A stretch of DNA of 64,000 nucleotides from positions 9,833-73,832 of the forward strand of contig JAJRZV010000050.1 in assembly GCA_024275095.1 (NCBI GenBank), written 5' to 3'. This document shows positions 1 to 8,372 of this stretch, piece by piece. The stretch's first letter is position 1, and each line of letters starts with the position of its first letter. The DNA is from a bacterium. GTDB taxonomy: Bacteria; JAJRZV01. The position numbers and the translations under genes were made by a program. Below the pieces are notes generated by a model. That model saw only the letters and a list, made by a program, of their open reading frames with translations, was not told the origin of the DNA and ran no database searches.

Positions 1-1
1 T

Positions 2-649
2 TTCATGGTATTGGTAGTTGCTGTGATTGTGTTTATGGAAAGAGCTCACCGACGCATTCCTGTACAATATGCAAAACGTGTTATTGGCAGAAAGGTTTAC
101 GGAGGCACCAGTACTCATCTGCCATTAAAGGTTAATCCCGCAGGAGTGATTCCGCCAATATTTGCTTCTTCGTTATTGATGTTTCCCATGACCATTGCCA
201 ATTTTGGGGATTTTAAATGGCTGGAGTGGTTTCGGGTATATTTTTATCCAGGAAAACCCGTGCATGACATTCTGTATGTTGTTCTCATCATATTTTTTAC
301 CTATTTTTACACAGCGGTAATATTTAACCCCGTGGATGTTGCAGATAATCTGAGGAAATACGGAGGCTTTATCCCGGGTATTCGTCCCGGCAAGAGTACT
401 GCTGATTACATTGACAGAGTGCTTTCTCGGATTACTCTATGGGGTGCATTGTACCTTTCGGCTGTGTGTGTGCTTCCGTTCTTTCTCATTAACGCGTTTA
501 ATGTGCCTTTCTATTTCGGTGGTACGGCACTTCTCATTGTCGTGGGTGTGGCCATGGATACGATGCAGCAGATAGAAGCTCATCTCATCATGCGAAATTA
601 CGAGGGCGTGATAAAGAAAACACGTGTAAGAGGGAGGAGAGGACTATAA
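2..649 (+). CDS. secY: Preprotein translocase subunit SecY, C-terminal part
   Basis: Core subunit of the SecYEG channel in the inner membrane. The window opens inside the gene, so only about the last 215 residues are visible. They contain the conserved segment around [15 protein letters not shown] (a late transmembrane helix), the loop with [19 protein letters not shown] and the basic cytoplasmic tail, with several hydrophobic helices between. The stop TAA shares one base with the adk start (TAATG), so the two are translationally coupled. The order secY-adk-map-infA is the usual end of the spc operon, which leaves little doubt about identity. Confidence 0.96.
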   Translation, partial: FMVLVVAVIVFMERAHRRIPVQYAKRVIGRKVYGGTSTHLPLKVNPAGVIPPIFASSLLMFPMTIANFGDFKWLEWFRVYFYPGKPVHDILYVVLIIFFTYFYTAVIFNPVDVADNLRKYGGFIPGIRPGKSTADYIDRVLSRITLWGALYLSAVCVLPFFLINAFNVPFYFGGTALLIVVGVAMDTMQQIEAHLIMRNYEGVIKKTRVRGRRGL

Positions 650-1302
650 TGGCCAAAAATGTAGTGCTTCTTGGACCTCCAGGTGCGGGAAAAGGTACGC
701 AGGCAGAGAGAATTTCAAAGAAGTATGGACTTGTTCAGCTTTCCACCGGTGATATGCTTCGTGAGGCTGTCAAGAAAGGTACGCCTCTTGGTATGCAGGC
801 AAAATCCTATATGGACAAAGGCGAACTTGTTCCCGACGATGTGGTAATCGGTATTGTTCGGGAAAAACTGAAAGAGCTTAAAAATGCCCCTGGAGTCCTG
901 TTCGATGGCTTCCCGCGCACTGTTGAACAGGCTAAGGCTCTTGATTCCATGCTTGAGGAGGAGGAGCTTTCTCCTGTTATGGTCATTCAGATGGAAGTCG
1001 ATGACTCAGAGATCATTGAGAGACTCACGGGAAGACGTGTTTGTGAGAAATGCGGTGCAAATTATCACGTGAAATTCAATCCTCCACAGAAAAACGGGAC
1101 ATGTGATGCCTGTGGAGGTCCCTTGGTTCAGAGAGCCGATGATAATGAAGAAACAGTTAGAAATCGTTTGAAAGTATATCATCAATCTACCAGTCCACTC
1201 GTTGGATATTATCGTGAAGCAGGGAAATTGAGAGTTGTTGGTGGAAGTGGTTCCATAGATGAGGTTTTTTCCAGGATCGACAGCATCCTTTCCTCTGTAT
1301 GA
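649..1302 (+). CDS. adk: Adenylate kinase, zinc-type LID
   Basis: Converts ATP + AMP to 2 ADP in the cytoplasm. The P-loop GPPGAGKGT lies at residues 9-17, the AMP-binding stretch with STGDMLR follows at about 32-38, and DGFPR sits near 86-90. The LID domain carries four cysteines, C132/C135 and C152/C155, in two CxxC pairs, as in zinc-binding long-form kinases. At 217 residues it has the normal length. It starts on the last base of the secY stop and overlaps map by four bases (ATGA), so it is coupled on both sides. Confidence 0.97.
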   Translation: MAKNVVLLGPPGAGKGTQAERISKKYGLVQLSTGDMLREAVKKGTPLGMQAKSYMDKGELVPDDVVIGIVREKLKELKNAPGVLFDGFPRTVEQAKALDSMLEEEELSPVMVIQMEVDDSEIIERLTGRRVCEKCGANYHVKFNPPQKNGTCDACGGPLVQRADDNEETVRNRLKVYHQSTSPLVGYYREAGKLRVVGGSGSIDEVFSRIDSILSSV

Positions 1303-2051
1303 TTGTGTTGAAGACCGAAAAGGAGTTGAAGTACATGGCAATTGCCGGGCAGGTGGTGGCTGAAGTGTTGAGAGTGGTAAGTGAAAAGGTGAGTGATGGT
1401 GTTCCTGCGAGTACCTTTGATGAGCTTGCGGAAAAAGTAACTGCCAAGATGGGAGCTGTTCCAGCCTTTAAAGGATATAGAGGTTACCCTGCTTCAATAT
1501 GTGTCTCTGTAAATGACGAGGTCGTTCATGGCATTCCTTCCAGGGAGAAAGTTGTTAAAGAGGGTGATATTGTCAGTTTTGATTTTGGTGCAATTTACCG
1601 GGGGTATTATGCCGATGCAGCGGTGACAGTGCCGGTAGGGAACATTACCGAAAGGGCCAGACGTTTGATCCAGGTGACCGAAGAGTCATTTTGGGAGGCA
1701 TTCAAGTTTATGCGGGAAGGTTACTCTGTGGGAGATATCTCAAATGTTGTCCAGAAATATGTCGAAAGTCACGGGTTTTCAGTGGTTAGAACTTTCGTAG
1801 GACATGGAATAGGGAAAAGTTTGCATGAAGAGCCTCAGGTGCCTAACTTTGGTAAAAGGGGTACGGGGCCAAGGCTTCGCAGGGGTATGACTCTCGCTGT
1901 TGAACCAATGGTTAACGAGGGACACTGGCGTGTAAAAATTGAAAAGGATGGATGGACGGCGAGGACAGAGGACGGTTCACTTTCTGCGCATTACGAGCAT
2001 ACAGTTGTTATCACGGATGGTGAGCCGCTTATTTTGACTAAAAAGAAATGA
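1299..2051 (+). CDS. map: Methionine aminopeptidase, type I
   Basis: Removes the initiator methionine from new proteins. The 250 residues show the type I pita-bread fold with the five metal ligands in their usual contexts: two aspartates in FDFGAIYRGYYADAAV, the histidine in GHGIGKSLHE, a glutamate in LAVEPMVNEG and a glutamate in AHYEHTVV. The start overlaps the adk stop (ATGA). Its place between adk and infA is the classical one. Confidence 0.97.
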   Translation: MIVLKTEKELKYMAIAGQVVAEVLRVVSEKVSDGVPASTFDELAEKVTAKMGAVPAFKGYRGYPASICVSVNDEVVHGIPSREKVVKEGDIVSFDFGAIYRGYYADAAVTVPVGNITERARRLIQVTEESFWEAFKFMREGYSVGDISNVVQKYVESHGFSVVRTFVGHGIGKSLHEEPQVPNFGKRGTGPRLRRGMTLAVEPMVNEGHWRVKIEKDGWTARTEDGSLSAHYEHTVVITDGEPLILTKKK

Positions 2052-2090
2052 TAGGATATAATTGAAAGATTAAAGGAGGATTGGGTTAGA

Positions 2091-2318
2091 TTGGCACGTA
2101 AGGATAATCTTGTTGTAGAGGGTACAGTTATTGAGCCGTTGCCGAATGCGATGTTCAGAGTGGAACTCGAGAATGGGCACAGAATTCTTGCTCATGTTTC
2201 AGGAAAAATGAGGATGTATTACATAAAAATTATGCCAGGTGACAAGGTGGTTGTAGAACTTTCCCCTTACGACCCCAATCGTGGTCGCATTATCTACAGG
2301 GGGAGTAAGAGTTCCTGA
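2091..2318 (+). CDS. infA: Translation initiation factor IF-1
   Basis: Small S1-like OB-fold factor that binds the ribosomal A site during initiation. The 75 residues match IF-1 throughout ([44 protein letters not shown]). The start is TTG at 2091, set by a strong AAGGAGGA ten bases upstream; there is no nearby ATG, and the TTG at 2081 runs into a stop after two codons. It lies between map and rpmJ. Confidence 0.95.
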   Translation: MARKDNLVVEGTVIEPLPNAMFRVELENGHRILAHVSGKMRMYYIKIMPGDKVVVELSPYDPNRGRIIYRGSKSS

Positions 2319-2331
2319 AAGAGGTGTTTTC

Positions 2332-2445
2332 ATGAAGGTGAGACCTTCGGTAAAACGCATGTGTAGCAAGTGTCGTATTATTCGGAGGCATGGCAGGGTA
2401 AGGGTGATATGTCCCAATCCCAAACACAAACAGCGTCAGGGTTGA
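2332..2445 (+). CDS. rpmJ: 50S ribosomal protein L36
   Basis: A 37-codon gene running from ATG 2332 to TGA 2443-2445. It begins [14 protein letters not shown] and carries the zinc-binding pattern CxxC-x12-C-x4-H of the cysteine-containing L36 type. A GAGG-rich Shine-Dalgarno sequence lies just upstream. It sits between infA and rpsM exactly as in most bacterial alpha operons. It is easily missed because of its size and because a longer reading frame that continues into rpsM overlaps it in another phase. Confidence 0.95.
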   Translation: MKVRPSVKRMCSKCRIIRRHGRVRVICPNPKHKQRQG

Positions 2446-2456
2446 AGGGGGTAAAA

Positions 2457-2825
2457 ATGGCCAGAGTGGCTGGAGTTGACATTCCTGATAACAAGAAAAT
2501 CTGGGTGGCACTTACATATATTTATGGTATTGGAAAATACAGAGCGTTTAAAGTCCTGGAAATGGCTGGTGTCTCACCTGATCGCAGGACCAGAGAACTC
2601 AGCGGAGAGGAAATTGCAAAAATTAACAAGGTAATTACCGAGAACTACAAGGTAGAAGGTGACCTGAGAAAAGAAGTAACCATGAATATCAAGCGTCTTA
2701 TTGATATAGGGTGTTACAGAGGGCTCCGGCATCGTCTCGGTCTTCCTGTAAGAGGGCAACGTACAAGAACCAATGCCCGCACCCGTAAGGGTCCCAGGCG
2801 GCGCATTGGAACCAAGAAAAAATAA
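2457..2825 (+). CDS. rpsM: 30S ribosomal protein S13
   Basis: Small-subunit head protein contacting the P-site tRNA and forming intersubunit bridges. The 122 residues start [10 protein letters not shown] and end in the usual basic tail with [16 protein letters not shown]. The open frame reaches back to 2370, but that part overlaps rpmJ and does not resemble S13, and a GAAGGGGG ribosome site precedes ATG 2457, so the shorter start is right. Confidence 0.96.
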   Translation: MARVAGVDIPDNKKIWVALTYIYGIGKYRAFKVLEMAGVSPDRRTRELSGEEIAKINKVITENYKVEGDLRKEVTMNIKRLIDIGCYRGLRHRLGLPVRGQRTRTNARTRKGPRRRIGTKKK

Positions 2826-2852
2826 TAAACGTATTGAAGGAGGAGTGCTCCT

Positions 2853-3254
2853 ATGGCTGCAAAACCCAGGCGTCGGCGAAAAGGTGGAAGAAAGAAAATA
2901 AAAAAAGTGGTGGAAGAAGCCAACGTTTACATACAGTCCACTTTTAACAATACCATCGTTACTGTAACGGATGCAGAAGGCAATACTCTCTGCTGGTCTT
3001 CAGGAGGAGTGATTGGATATAAAGGTTCGCGCAAGGGCACACCTTTTGCTGCGCAGATGGCGGCGGAAGATGCGGCACAAAAGGCAAAAGATTTTGGAGT
3101 AAAACGCATTAAGGTGTTTGTTAAAGGCCCGGGGTCGGGTAGAGAAACAGCCATCCGGGCACTTCAGGCATCGGGACTAAAAATTACATTTATAAAGGAC
3201 ATCACGCCCATTCCTCACAATGGTTGTCGTCCACCGAAAAGACGGAGAGTTTAA
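2853..3254 (+). CDS. rpsK: 30S ribosomal protein S11
   Basis: Platform protein of the small subunit. The 133 residues show a lysine/arginine-rich N-terminus, then the conserved core ([48 protein letters not shown]) and the closing [19 protein letters not shown] perfect AAGGAGG site lies before ATG 2853. It is followed 11 bases later by rpsD. Confidence 0.97.
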   Translation: MAAKPRRRRKGGRKKIKKVVEEANVYIQSTFNNTIVTVTDAEGNTLCWSSGGVIGYKGSRKGTPFAAQMAAEDAAQKAKDFGVKRIKVFVKGPGSGRETAIRALQASGLKITFIKDITPIPHNGCRPPKRRRV

Positions 3255-3265
3255 AGGAGGTTTTC

Positions 3266-3895
3266 ATGGCTGTTGACCACAGTCCTGCCTGTAAAAAATG
3301 CAGAAGGGAAGGGATCAAGCTCTATCTTATAGGTACGCGCTGTTATACGGACAAGTGCGCGATGGAGCGGCGGCCTTACCCCCCGGGGCAGCATGGTCTG
3401 ACGGGGCGCATCAGATTTTCGGACTATGGAGTGCGATTGAGAGAAAAGCAGAAGGTGAAACGAATTTACGGGGTGCTGGAGAGGCAGTTCAGACTCACAT
3501 TTGAAAGGGCGCGCAGGCAACGGGGAAACATCGGGGAGAATTTCCTCATTCTTTTAGAAAGGAGGCTGGATAACGTGGTGTACAGGCTGGGTTTTGCACG
3601 GTCACGGCGTGAAGCTCGTCAAATTGTAAGTCATGGCCATGTGCTCGTTAACGGTAGAAAAGTCAACATTCCTTCCTATACGGTACGCGAGGGTGACGTG
3701 ATTGAACTTGATGATAAATTGAAAAAGGTGGAGTGGCTGGAGGAGGCATTTGAACTCGCGGAACGCCGGGTGGTGTCGGAATGGCTGGAGGTGGATATAG
3801 AACGCCGCAGGGGGGTTGTCAAATCACTGCCTCGCAGGGACCACATCACCTATCCCATTAATGAAAGTTATATTGTCGAGCTTTATTCACGCTGA
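3266..3895 (+). CDS. rpsD: 30S ribosomal protein S4, cysteine-containing type
   Basis: Primary 16S rRNA-binding assembly protein, often a translational repressor of its own operon. The start is ATG 3266 after TAAAGGAGG; the upstream in-frame codons overlap rpsK and are not S4-like. The N-terminus has four cysteines (CKKC, then RCYTDKC), the zinc-binding form. The S4 RNA-binding domain begins near [17 protein letters not shown] and includes [20 protein letters not shown]. Its length of 209 residues is normal. Confidence 0.97.
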   Translation: MAVDHSPACKKCRREGIKLYLIGTRCYTDKCAMERRPYPPGQHGLTGRIRFSDYGVRLREKQKVKRIYGVLERQFRLTFERARRQRGNIGENFLILLERRLDNVVYRLGFARSRREARQIVSHGHVLVNGRKVNIPSYTVREGDVIELDDKLKKVEWLEEAFELAERRVVSEWLEVDIERRRGVVKSLPRRDHITYPINESYIVELYSR

Positions 3896-3952
3896 TAACT
3901 TTTCTGGAGTTTAGAAATATAATTGAGGGTCAGGTAAAAAGGAGGTTAAAAC

Positions 3953-4978
3953 ATGAAGGATGTGAAAACCCTCGGGCTTGTAGTTCCAGAGATTATTAAA
4001 GTTGAAAAAAACAGTTATTCTCGAACCTATGGAAAATTTTATGCAGAGCCCCTTGAAAGGGGATTCGGTACCACTATCGGTAATGCTTTGCGTCGTATAT
4101 TGCTCTCATACATAAAAGGTGCAGCGGTTACTGCGGTGAAAATTGAAGGTGCTGAACACGAGTTTACCTCTCTGCCCGGAGTATACGAGGATGTGACGGA
4201 CATCATTCTCAACATCAAGCAAATTCGTATTGCTTACGACCGTGATGAAGAAAAAGAAATGAGGCTGGATATGTCGGGAGAGGGAGAGGTGCTTGCTGGT
4301 GATATTCAACATGATGATAGCATCAGAATTGTAAATCCAGACCTTCACATTGCCACACTTGAAAAAGATGGAAAACTTAACATTACCATGAAGGTAAAGA
4401 CAGGCCGTGGGTTCATGCCCGCAGAAAGAAACAAAAGTGATGACCTTCCAGTGGGATACATTGCTATTGACTCGATTTTTTCTCCCGTAACCAAGGCTGT
4501 ATTCCGTGTGGAAAACATGATGTATGCCGGGCGAGCTGACTATGACCGTTTGATACTGGAGATATGGACAGACGGAACCGTAACCCCTGAAAGTGCGCTC
4601 AGACAGGCGAAGGATATTCTTCTGCGGCATGTGGACGTGTTTGAAAATATTGAATCAATGGAAGAGGATGAAGGAGATCTCTACGAAAAGCAGCGTCGCG
4701 AGAAGGTGAGGCGCTTGATGAGCCACCTGCTCAAACCGGTGAGCGAACTGGAACTTTCTGTGCGCTCGGCCAATTGCTTGAAGTCGGCAGGAATCAAGCA
4801 GATTAAAGACCTGGTTGTCAAGTCTGAATACGATTTGCTTAAAACCCCTAATTTCGGCCGTAAATCCCTCAGCGAGATTAAGGATGTTCTTTCGACCATG
4901 GGTTTGAGGCTCGGAATGACCCAGGAAGAAGTGGATATTATTCTCAAAGAGGGTGAGCGGCTGGAAATAAAGGAGTAG
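3953..4978 (+). CDS. rpoA: RNA polymerase subunit alpha
   Basis: Scaffold subunit of RNA polymerase. Residues 1 to about 235 form the N-terminal dimerisation domain ([16 protein letters not shown] and the later [13 protein letters not shown] region). After an acidic linker, the C-terminal domain from about residue 265 has the helix-hairpin-helix segment [15 protein letters not shown] and [16 protein letters not shown] that binds UP elements and activators. It has the typical alpha length of 341 residues. AAGGAGG lies before the start, and the gene ends four bases before rplQ. Confidence 0.97.
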   Translation: MKDVKTLGLVVPEIIKVEKNSYSRTYGKFYAEPLERGFGTTIGNALRRILLSYIKGAAVTAVKIEGAEHEFTSLPGVYEDVTDIILNIKQIRIAYDRDEEKEMRLDMSGEGEVLAGDIQHDDSIRIVNPDLHIATLEKDGKLNITMKVKTGRGFMPAERNKSDDLPVGYIAIDSIFSPVTKAVFRVENMMYAGRADYDRLILEIWTDGTVTPESALRQAKDILLRHVDVFENIESMEEDEGDLYEKQRREKVRRLMSHLLKPVSELELSVRSANCLKSAGIKQIKDLVVKSEYDLLKTPNFGRKSLSEIKDVLSTMGLRLGMTQEEVDIILKEGERLEIKE

Positions 4979-4982
4979 TGCC

Positions 4983-5519
4983 ATGCGTCATCGAAAGGGA
5001 TACAAAAAACTGGGAAGACCCACCCAGCATCGAATGATGATGTTTCGGAATATGGTAACATCCCTTATTCTCCAGGAGCGCATTGTGACAACAGTTGCCA
5101 AGGCCAAGGAAGCGCGCAAATTTGCCGACAAAATGATTACCCTTGCTAAAGACGGCTCACTGGAGTCACGTCGCCGGGCCCATGCTTTTCTCATGCGTAA
5201 AGACGCGGTGCGTAAACTTTTTGATGAACTTGCTGAAAGATATAAGGAAAGAAACGGTGGCTACACCAGGGTTATTCGACTGGGATGGCGAAGAGGAGAC
5301 GGGGCAGAACAGGCGATCCTTGAGCTGGTTGACAGGGTTGAAAAGCCCAAAAAGAAAGAGGAGAAGCCAGAAAAGAAAACTCCCAGGAAGACGAAGGTTA
5401 AAGCAAAAGCTAAGGAAAAGAAAGCAGAGGTAAAACCTGAAGAAGAGAAAAAACCTCGCGAGAGCGAGGAGAAGAAGCGGCGTCGCTGGAGATGGTTCTT
5501 TAAGAAGAAGGGCACGTAA
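4983..5519 (+). CDS. rplQ: 50S ribosomal protein L17 with lysine-rich C-terminal extension
   Basis: Large-subunit protein near the exit tunnel. Residues 1 to about 117 are standard L17, opening MRHRKGYKKLGRPTQHR and containing RIVTTVAKAKEARK and GGYTRVIRLGWRRGDGAEQA. The protein continues to 178 residues with a tail made almost entirely of lysine, glutamate, arginine and proline and ending in a tryptophan- and phenylalanine-containing basic stretch. L17 usually stops at about 115-130 residues, so the extension is lineage-specific. It is the last gene of the alpha operon here. Confidence 0.95.
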   Translation: MRHRKGYKKLGRPTQHRMMMFRNMVTSLILQERIVTTVAKAKEARKFADKMITLAKDGSLESRRRAHAFLMRKDAVRKLFDELAERYKERNGGYTRVIRLGWRRGDGAEQAILELVDRVEKPKKKEEKPEKKTPRKTKVKAKAKEKKAEVKPEEEKKPRESEEKKRRRWRWFFKKKGT

Positions 5520-5813
5520 GGATTTGACTAGACTTTTTGTACACTTTTGAAAAGTACCTCCGGGATCTGGTCTCATGTATGAAAGCCTCCCATGATGTCA
5601 AGAAATAATTCGTTCAAGGTTTTTCTTAAGGGACTGTTATCACCTCTATATTTTGTTTCGGTGAATCACTTTTTGGCTCGTATGCCATATTCACGGCAAT
5701 ACATGTATGCGTCCTTAGAAGGACAAGAGCATTTTATGCGGGGGAGCTTCCCAATCATTTATCGGGTTAAAAAACGAGTTTCTAAAGGCAAATAAAAGTG
5801 CATTTTTTACCCA

Positions 5814-5966
5814 TCAAGACCTCGGGCATGCTCCGCCGGAGAAATTATATCTCATAAACCTTTCAATATCATAAGGAGATTTTTCCTTAAGCACGAAGAA
5901 GGAAGCTTTAACAAGTTCATGAGCGAGTGCGAGGGAGGCTTTTGCGTATTCTTTGGCTTTTTCATA
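5814..5966 (-). pseudogene. Possible transposase C-terminal remnant
   Basis: On the minus strand, 50 codons ending in TGA at 5814-5816 read as a helix-rich segment containing LALAHELVKASFFVLKEK followed by SPYD. It resembles the C-terminal helix of IS110-type transposases, though this is from memory of the family pattern, not an alignment. The segment has no start of its own; upstream the frame is broken, and a different frame carries the preceding 27 or so codons. It is best read as a decayed piece, not an expressed gene. Confidence 0.35.
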
Positions 5967-6149
5967 TTTTCATAAGAGTTTTTTGCATTGGCCCGGAAAA
6001 AAGCGAAACATTTTCTCTGAAAAAATATGAGAGACCTTCTTCTCATGTGTACATCTCCTGGATAGATGTTTTACATCCTGTCACACCTGAGTCAAAGCTT
6101 ATTTTCCCTGTTCACTGTGAAGAGATTTAGTGAGATAAATCTCAGCCGG

Positions 6150-6294
6150 AGTTATGAGCCCAGATGATGAGCAGGGTTTTCGCCGATTAAACCCTGGAGA
6201 ACCGTTCCCGGTGATACTGAATACCTCCTCGCTGCTTCTTCCACCGATAGCTTTCTTTTTAAAACACAAGCACGATCTCAAGTTTCTGCTCCAA
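6150..6294 (-). pseudogene. Possible transposase N-terminal helix-turn-helix remnant
   Basis: The minus strand reads [11 protein letters not shown] then stop, while one base away the frame continues as VLKRKLSVEEAARRYSVSPG, then ends at a stop 15 residues later. Joined across one slipped base in a T/A run, this gives the usual start of an IS3-type orfA or similar helix-turn-helix transposase subunit (EKLEIV...SVEEAARRYGVS pattern). The broken frame and early stop mean it is a remnant. A GGAGG lies shortly upstream near 6330. Confidence 0.4.
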
Positions 6295-6623
6295 CGGTAT
6301 TTCTGCTCTCCTGCCCGTGGCTCACTTCCTCCTTTGAAACTGTTTTTATTTTATCCCTGGCGGGCCATGAACCTGCTCCGAAAGTCTCACTTATCAAATG
6401 TTCCGGTTTAGGTGAGGCAATACATCCGGCAATGTGTGAGTGGCGTGGGTCGTTGAGCATCCGGGAATGAACGGAAACCATTGTAAGGCAGATGCCCAGT
6501 TGTAAGTAGTGACGGAGGATTTTTTGTACTTTTTCGAAAAACAGGAAGAAGTGACGCATTGCGTTGTCTCCTGAGGTTTTTATCTGGTAGTATAAAAACA
6601 ACTTTTTGCGCGGGGGGTAACTT

Positions 6624-7856
6624 ATGGTTGTGGTGAGTGCAGAAGAGGCAATAGAAGAAATACGCAAAGGTAATATGGTGATTCTTGTTGACGACGAGGA
6701 CCGTGAAAATGAAGGTGACCTCTGCATTGCTGCAGAAAAGGTGACACCTGAGGTTATAAATTTTATGGCCAAGTATGGCCGAGGTCTTATCTGCTTGGCC
6801 CTTACGGAAGAACGTTGCCGGGAGCTGGACCTCAAGCCAATGGTTACGGATAACACTGCTCCATTTCAGACAGCCTTTACTGTATCGATAGATGCAAGGG
6901 AAGGCACCACCACCGGAATTTCCGCTTATGATCGCGCTCTCACCATTAAAAAAGCAGTGGATCCGAATGCCAGACCTTCGGATTTTGTACGGCCGGGTCA
7001 CGTTTTTCCACTTATGGCCAGGAAAGGGGGTGTGCTGGTTCGGGCAGGTCAGACGGAAGGGTCTGTAGATCTCGCAAGGCTTGCTGGCCTCACTCCCGCT
7101 GCGGTGATATGCGAGATTATGAAAGATGACGGCACCATGGCTCGCATGCCGGATCTGGAGAAATTTGCAAAAGGGCACGGGCTGAAGATTGTTACTATTG
7201 AAGAGATTATTCGCTATCGTCTGAAAACGGAAAAATTTGTACGTCGCGTGGTGGTATCGCGACTTCCCACCTCAGATTACGGAGAATTCACCGTGATTGC
7301 GTATGAAAACGACATTGATACTTCCGTACACGTGGCCTTGGTGAAGGGAGAGGTTCGTGAAGATGAGCCGGTACTTGTACGCGTTCATTCTGAATGTCTT
7401 ACCGGGGATGTTTTCGGCTCGTCGCGTTGTGATTGCGGCCCTCAACTGCGCAGGGCTATGGAACTTATCGCGGAGGAAGGTAAGGGTGTTCTTCTTTACC
7501 TTCGCCAGGAAGGCAGAGGCATCGGACTTGTAAACAAACTCAAGGCCTATAATCTCCAGGATGAGGGTCTGGATACAGTGGAGGCTAACGAAAGGCTCGG
7601 TTTTCCTCCTGACCTGCGGGATTACGGTATCGGTGCCCAGATTCTCGTGGATGTGGGAGTGAGAAAGATGAAGCTCATGACCAACAACCCGCGCAAGATC
7701 GTGGGACTGGAAGGATATGGGTTGACAGTGGTGGAGCGGGTTCCCTTGGAGGTATGTCCCACGGAAGAGAACATGAAGTATATAATTGCAAAGAAGGAGA
7801 AACTTGGTCATCTTATAGATATTGAAAGCCTGAAGAAAAAGGCTTCCAAAAAATGA
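6624..7856 (+). CDS. ribBA: Bifunctional 3,4-dihydroxy-2-butanone 4-phosphate synthase / GTP cyclohydrolase II
   Basis: Catalyses both entry reactions of riboflavin synthesis. Residues 1 to about 200 are the RibB half, with the acidic metal and substrate loop [11 protein letters not shown] at 23-33 and RPGHVFPL at 123-130. Residues from about 205 are the RibA half, with zinc ligands C258, C269 and C271 ([14 protein letters not shown]) and [10 protein letters not shown]. The 410 residues fit the fused enzyme. ribH follows 10 bases later. No FMN riboswitch was recognised upstream. Confidence 0.96.
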   Translation: MVVVSAEEAIEEIRKGNMVILVDDEDRENEGDLCIAAEKVTPEVINFMAKYGRGLICLALTEERCRELDLKPMVTDNTAPFQTAFTVSIDAREGTTTGISAYDRALTIKKAVDPNARPSDFVRPGHVFPLMARKGGVLVRAGQTEGSVDLARLAGLTPAAVICEIMKDDGTMARMPDLEKFAKGHGLKIVTIEEIIRYRLKTEKFVRRVVVSRLPTSDYGEFTVIAYENDIDTSVHVALVKGEVREDEPVLVRVHSECLTGDVFGSSRCDCGPQLRRAMELIAEEGKGVLLYLRQEGRGIGLVNKLKAYNLQDEGLDTVEANERLGFPPDLRDYGIGAQILVDVGVRKMKLMTNNPRKIVGLEGYGLTVVERVPLEVCPTEENMKYIIAKKEKLGHLIDIESLKKKASKK

Positions 7857-7866
7857 GGAGGTTGCG

Positions 7867-8364
7867 GTGAAAGGAGTGAACATCATAGAAGGTGGTTTTG
7901 ATGCACGCGGCCTGAAGTTTTGCATTATTTCCAGCCGCTTCAATCATTTTGTCACAGACAGGCTGGTGGAGGGCGCGCTCGATGCGATTGTAAGACACGG
8001 GGGGAGGATAGAAGATGTGGATGTTGTACTTGTTCCCGGCTCGCTGGAGTTGCCTCTTGCTGCAAAGAAAGCTGCCCTGAGCGGTCGCTACGATGCAGTG
8101 GTGGCACTGGGAGCAGTGATCCGTGGTGATACGCCCCATTTCGAATACGTGGCGTCCCAGGCAGCAAAAGGGATAGCGCAGACGGCCCTGGATACAGGGG
8201 TTCCCGTGATATTTGGTGTTATCACGGCTGACGATGTCCAGCAGGCCATTGAGCGTGCAGGCACCAAGGCAGGCAACAAGGGATTCACGGCTGCAATGAA
8301 TGCCATCGAAATGGCCAACGTAATGAAAAAGCTGAATACACGTAGAACAAAGAAAGGGAATTAA
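7867..8364 (+). CDS. ribH: 6,7-dimethyl-8-ribityllumazine synthase
   Basis: Condenses the RibB product with the ribitylaminouracil to form lumazine, the penultimate step to riboflavin. The start is GTG 7867 behind GAGGAGG. Family marks are ISSRFNHFVTDRLVEGA near the N-terminus, VPGSLELPLAAK and GAVIRGDTPHFEYVA with the catalytic histidine, then PVIFGVITADDVQQAIERAG. The 165 residues are normal, with a short basic tail. Other riboflavin genes (ribD, ribE) are not in the window. Confidence 0.96.
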   Translation: MKGVNIIEGGFDARGLKFCIISSRFNHFVTDRLVEGALDAIVRHGGRIEDVDVVLVPGSLELPLAAKKAALSGRYDAVVALGAVIRGDTPHFEYVASQAAKGIAQTALDTGVPVIFGVITADDVQQAIERAGTKAGNKGFTAAMNAIEMANVMKKLNTRRTKKGN

Positions 8365-8372
8365 TTGTTCGT

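Larger units (their letters stand above)
5520..6623. mobile_element. Gene-free stretch with decayed transposase fragments
   Basis: About 1.1 kb between rplQ and ribBA with no convincing intact gene. Two short minus-strand segments (6150-6294 and 5814-5966) read like pieces of a transposase but are split by frameshifts and stops. The motif TTTTTGTAC followed by an AT-rich GAAAA palindrome occurs near 5536-5560 and again near 6522-6545, and may mark the two ends of a dead element. Alignment of the ends is only approximate. Short plus-strand open frames here (for example 5592-5795 and 6154-6411) lack family resemblance. Confidence 0.4.

Noticed and set aside
2370-2456. Longer rpsM starting at 2370
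   Set aside because: The extra codons lie inside rpmJ, have no ribosome site and are not S13-like.
4106-4630. Minus-strand open frame of 174 codons opposite rpoA
   Set aside because: Shadow of rpoA; its composition has no protein character and no start signals.
6420-6620. FMN riboswitch before ribBA
   Set aside because: None of the conserved RFN words could be recognised and the gap is largely transposon debris.
6278-7178. Long minus-strand open frames opposite ribBA
   Set aside because: They are the complement of the well-conserved ribBA gene and show no protein-family resemblance; only the short transposase-like piece below 6300 was kept.
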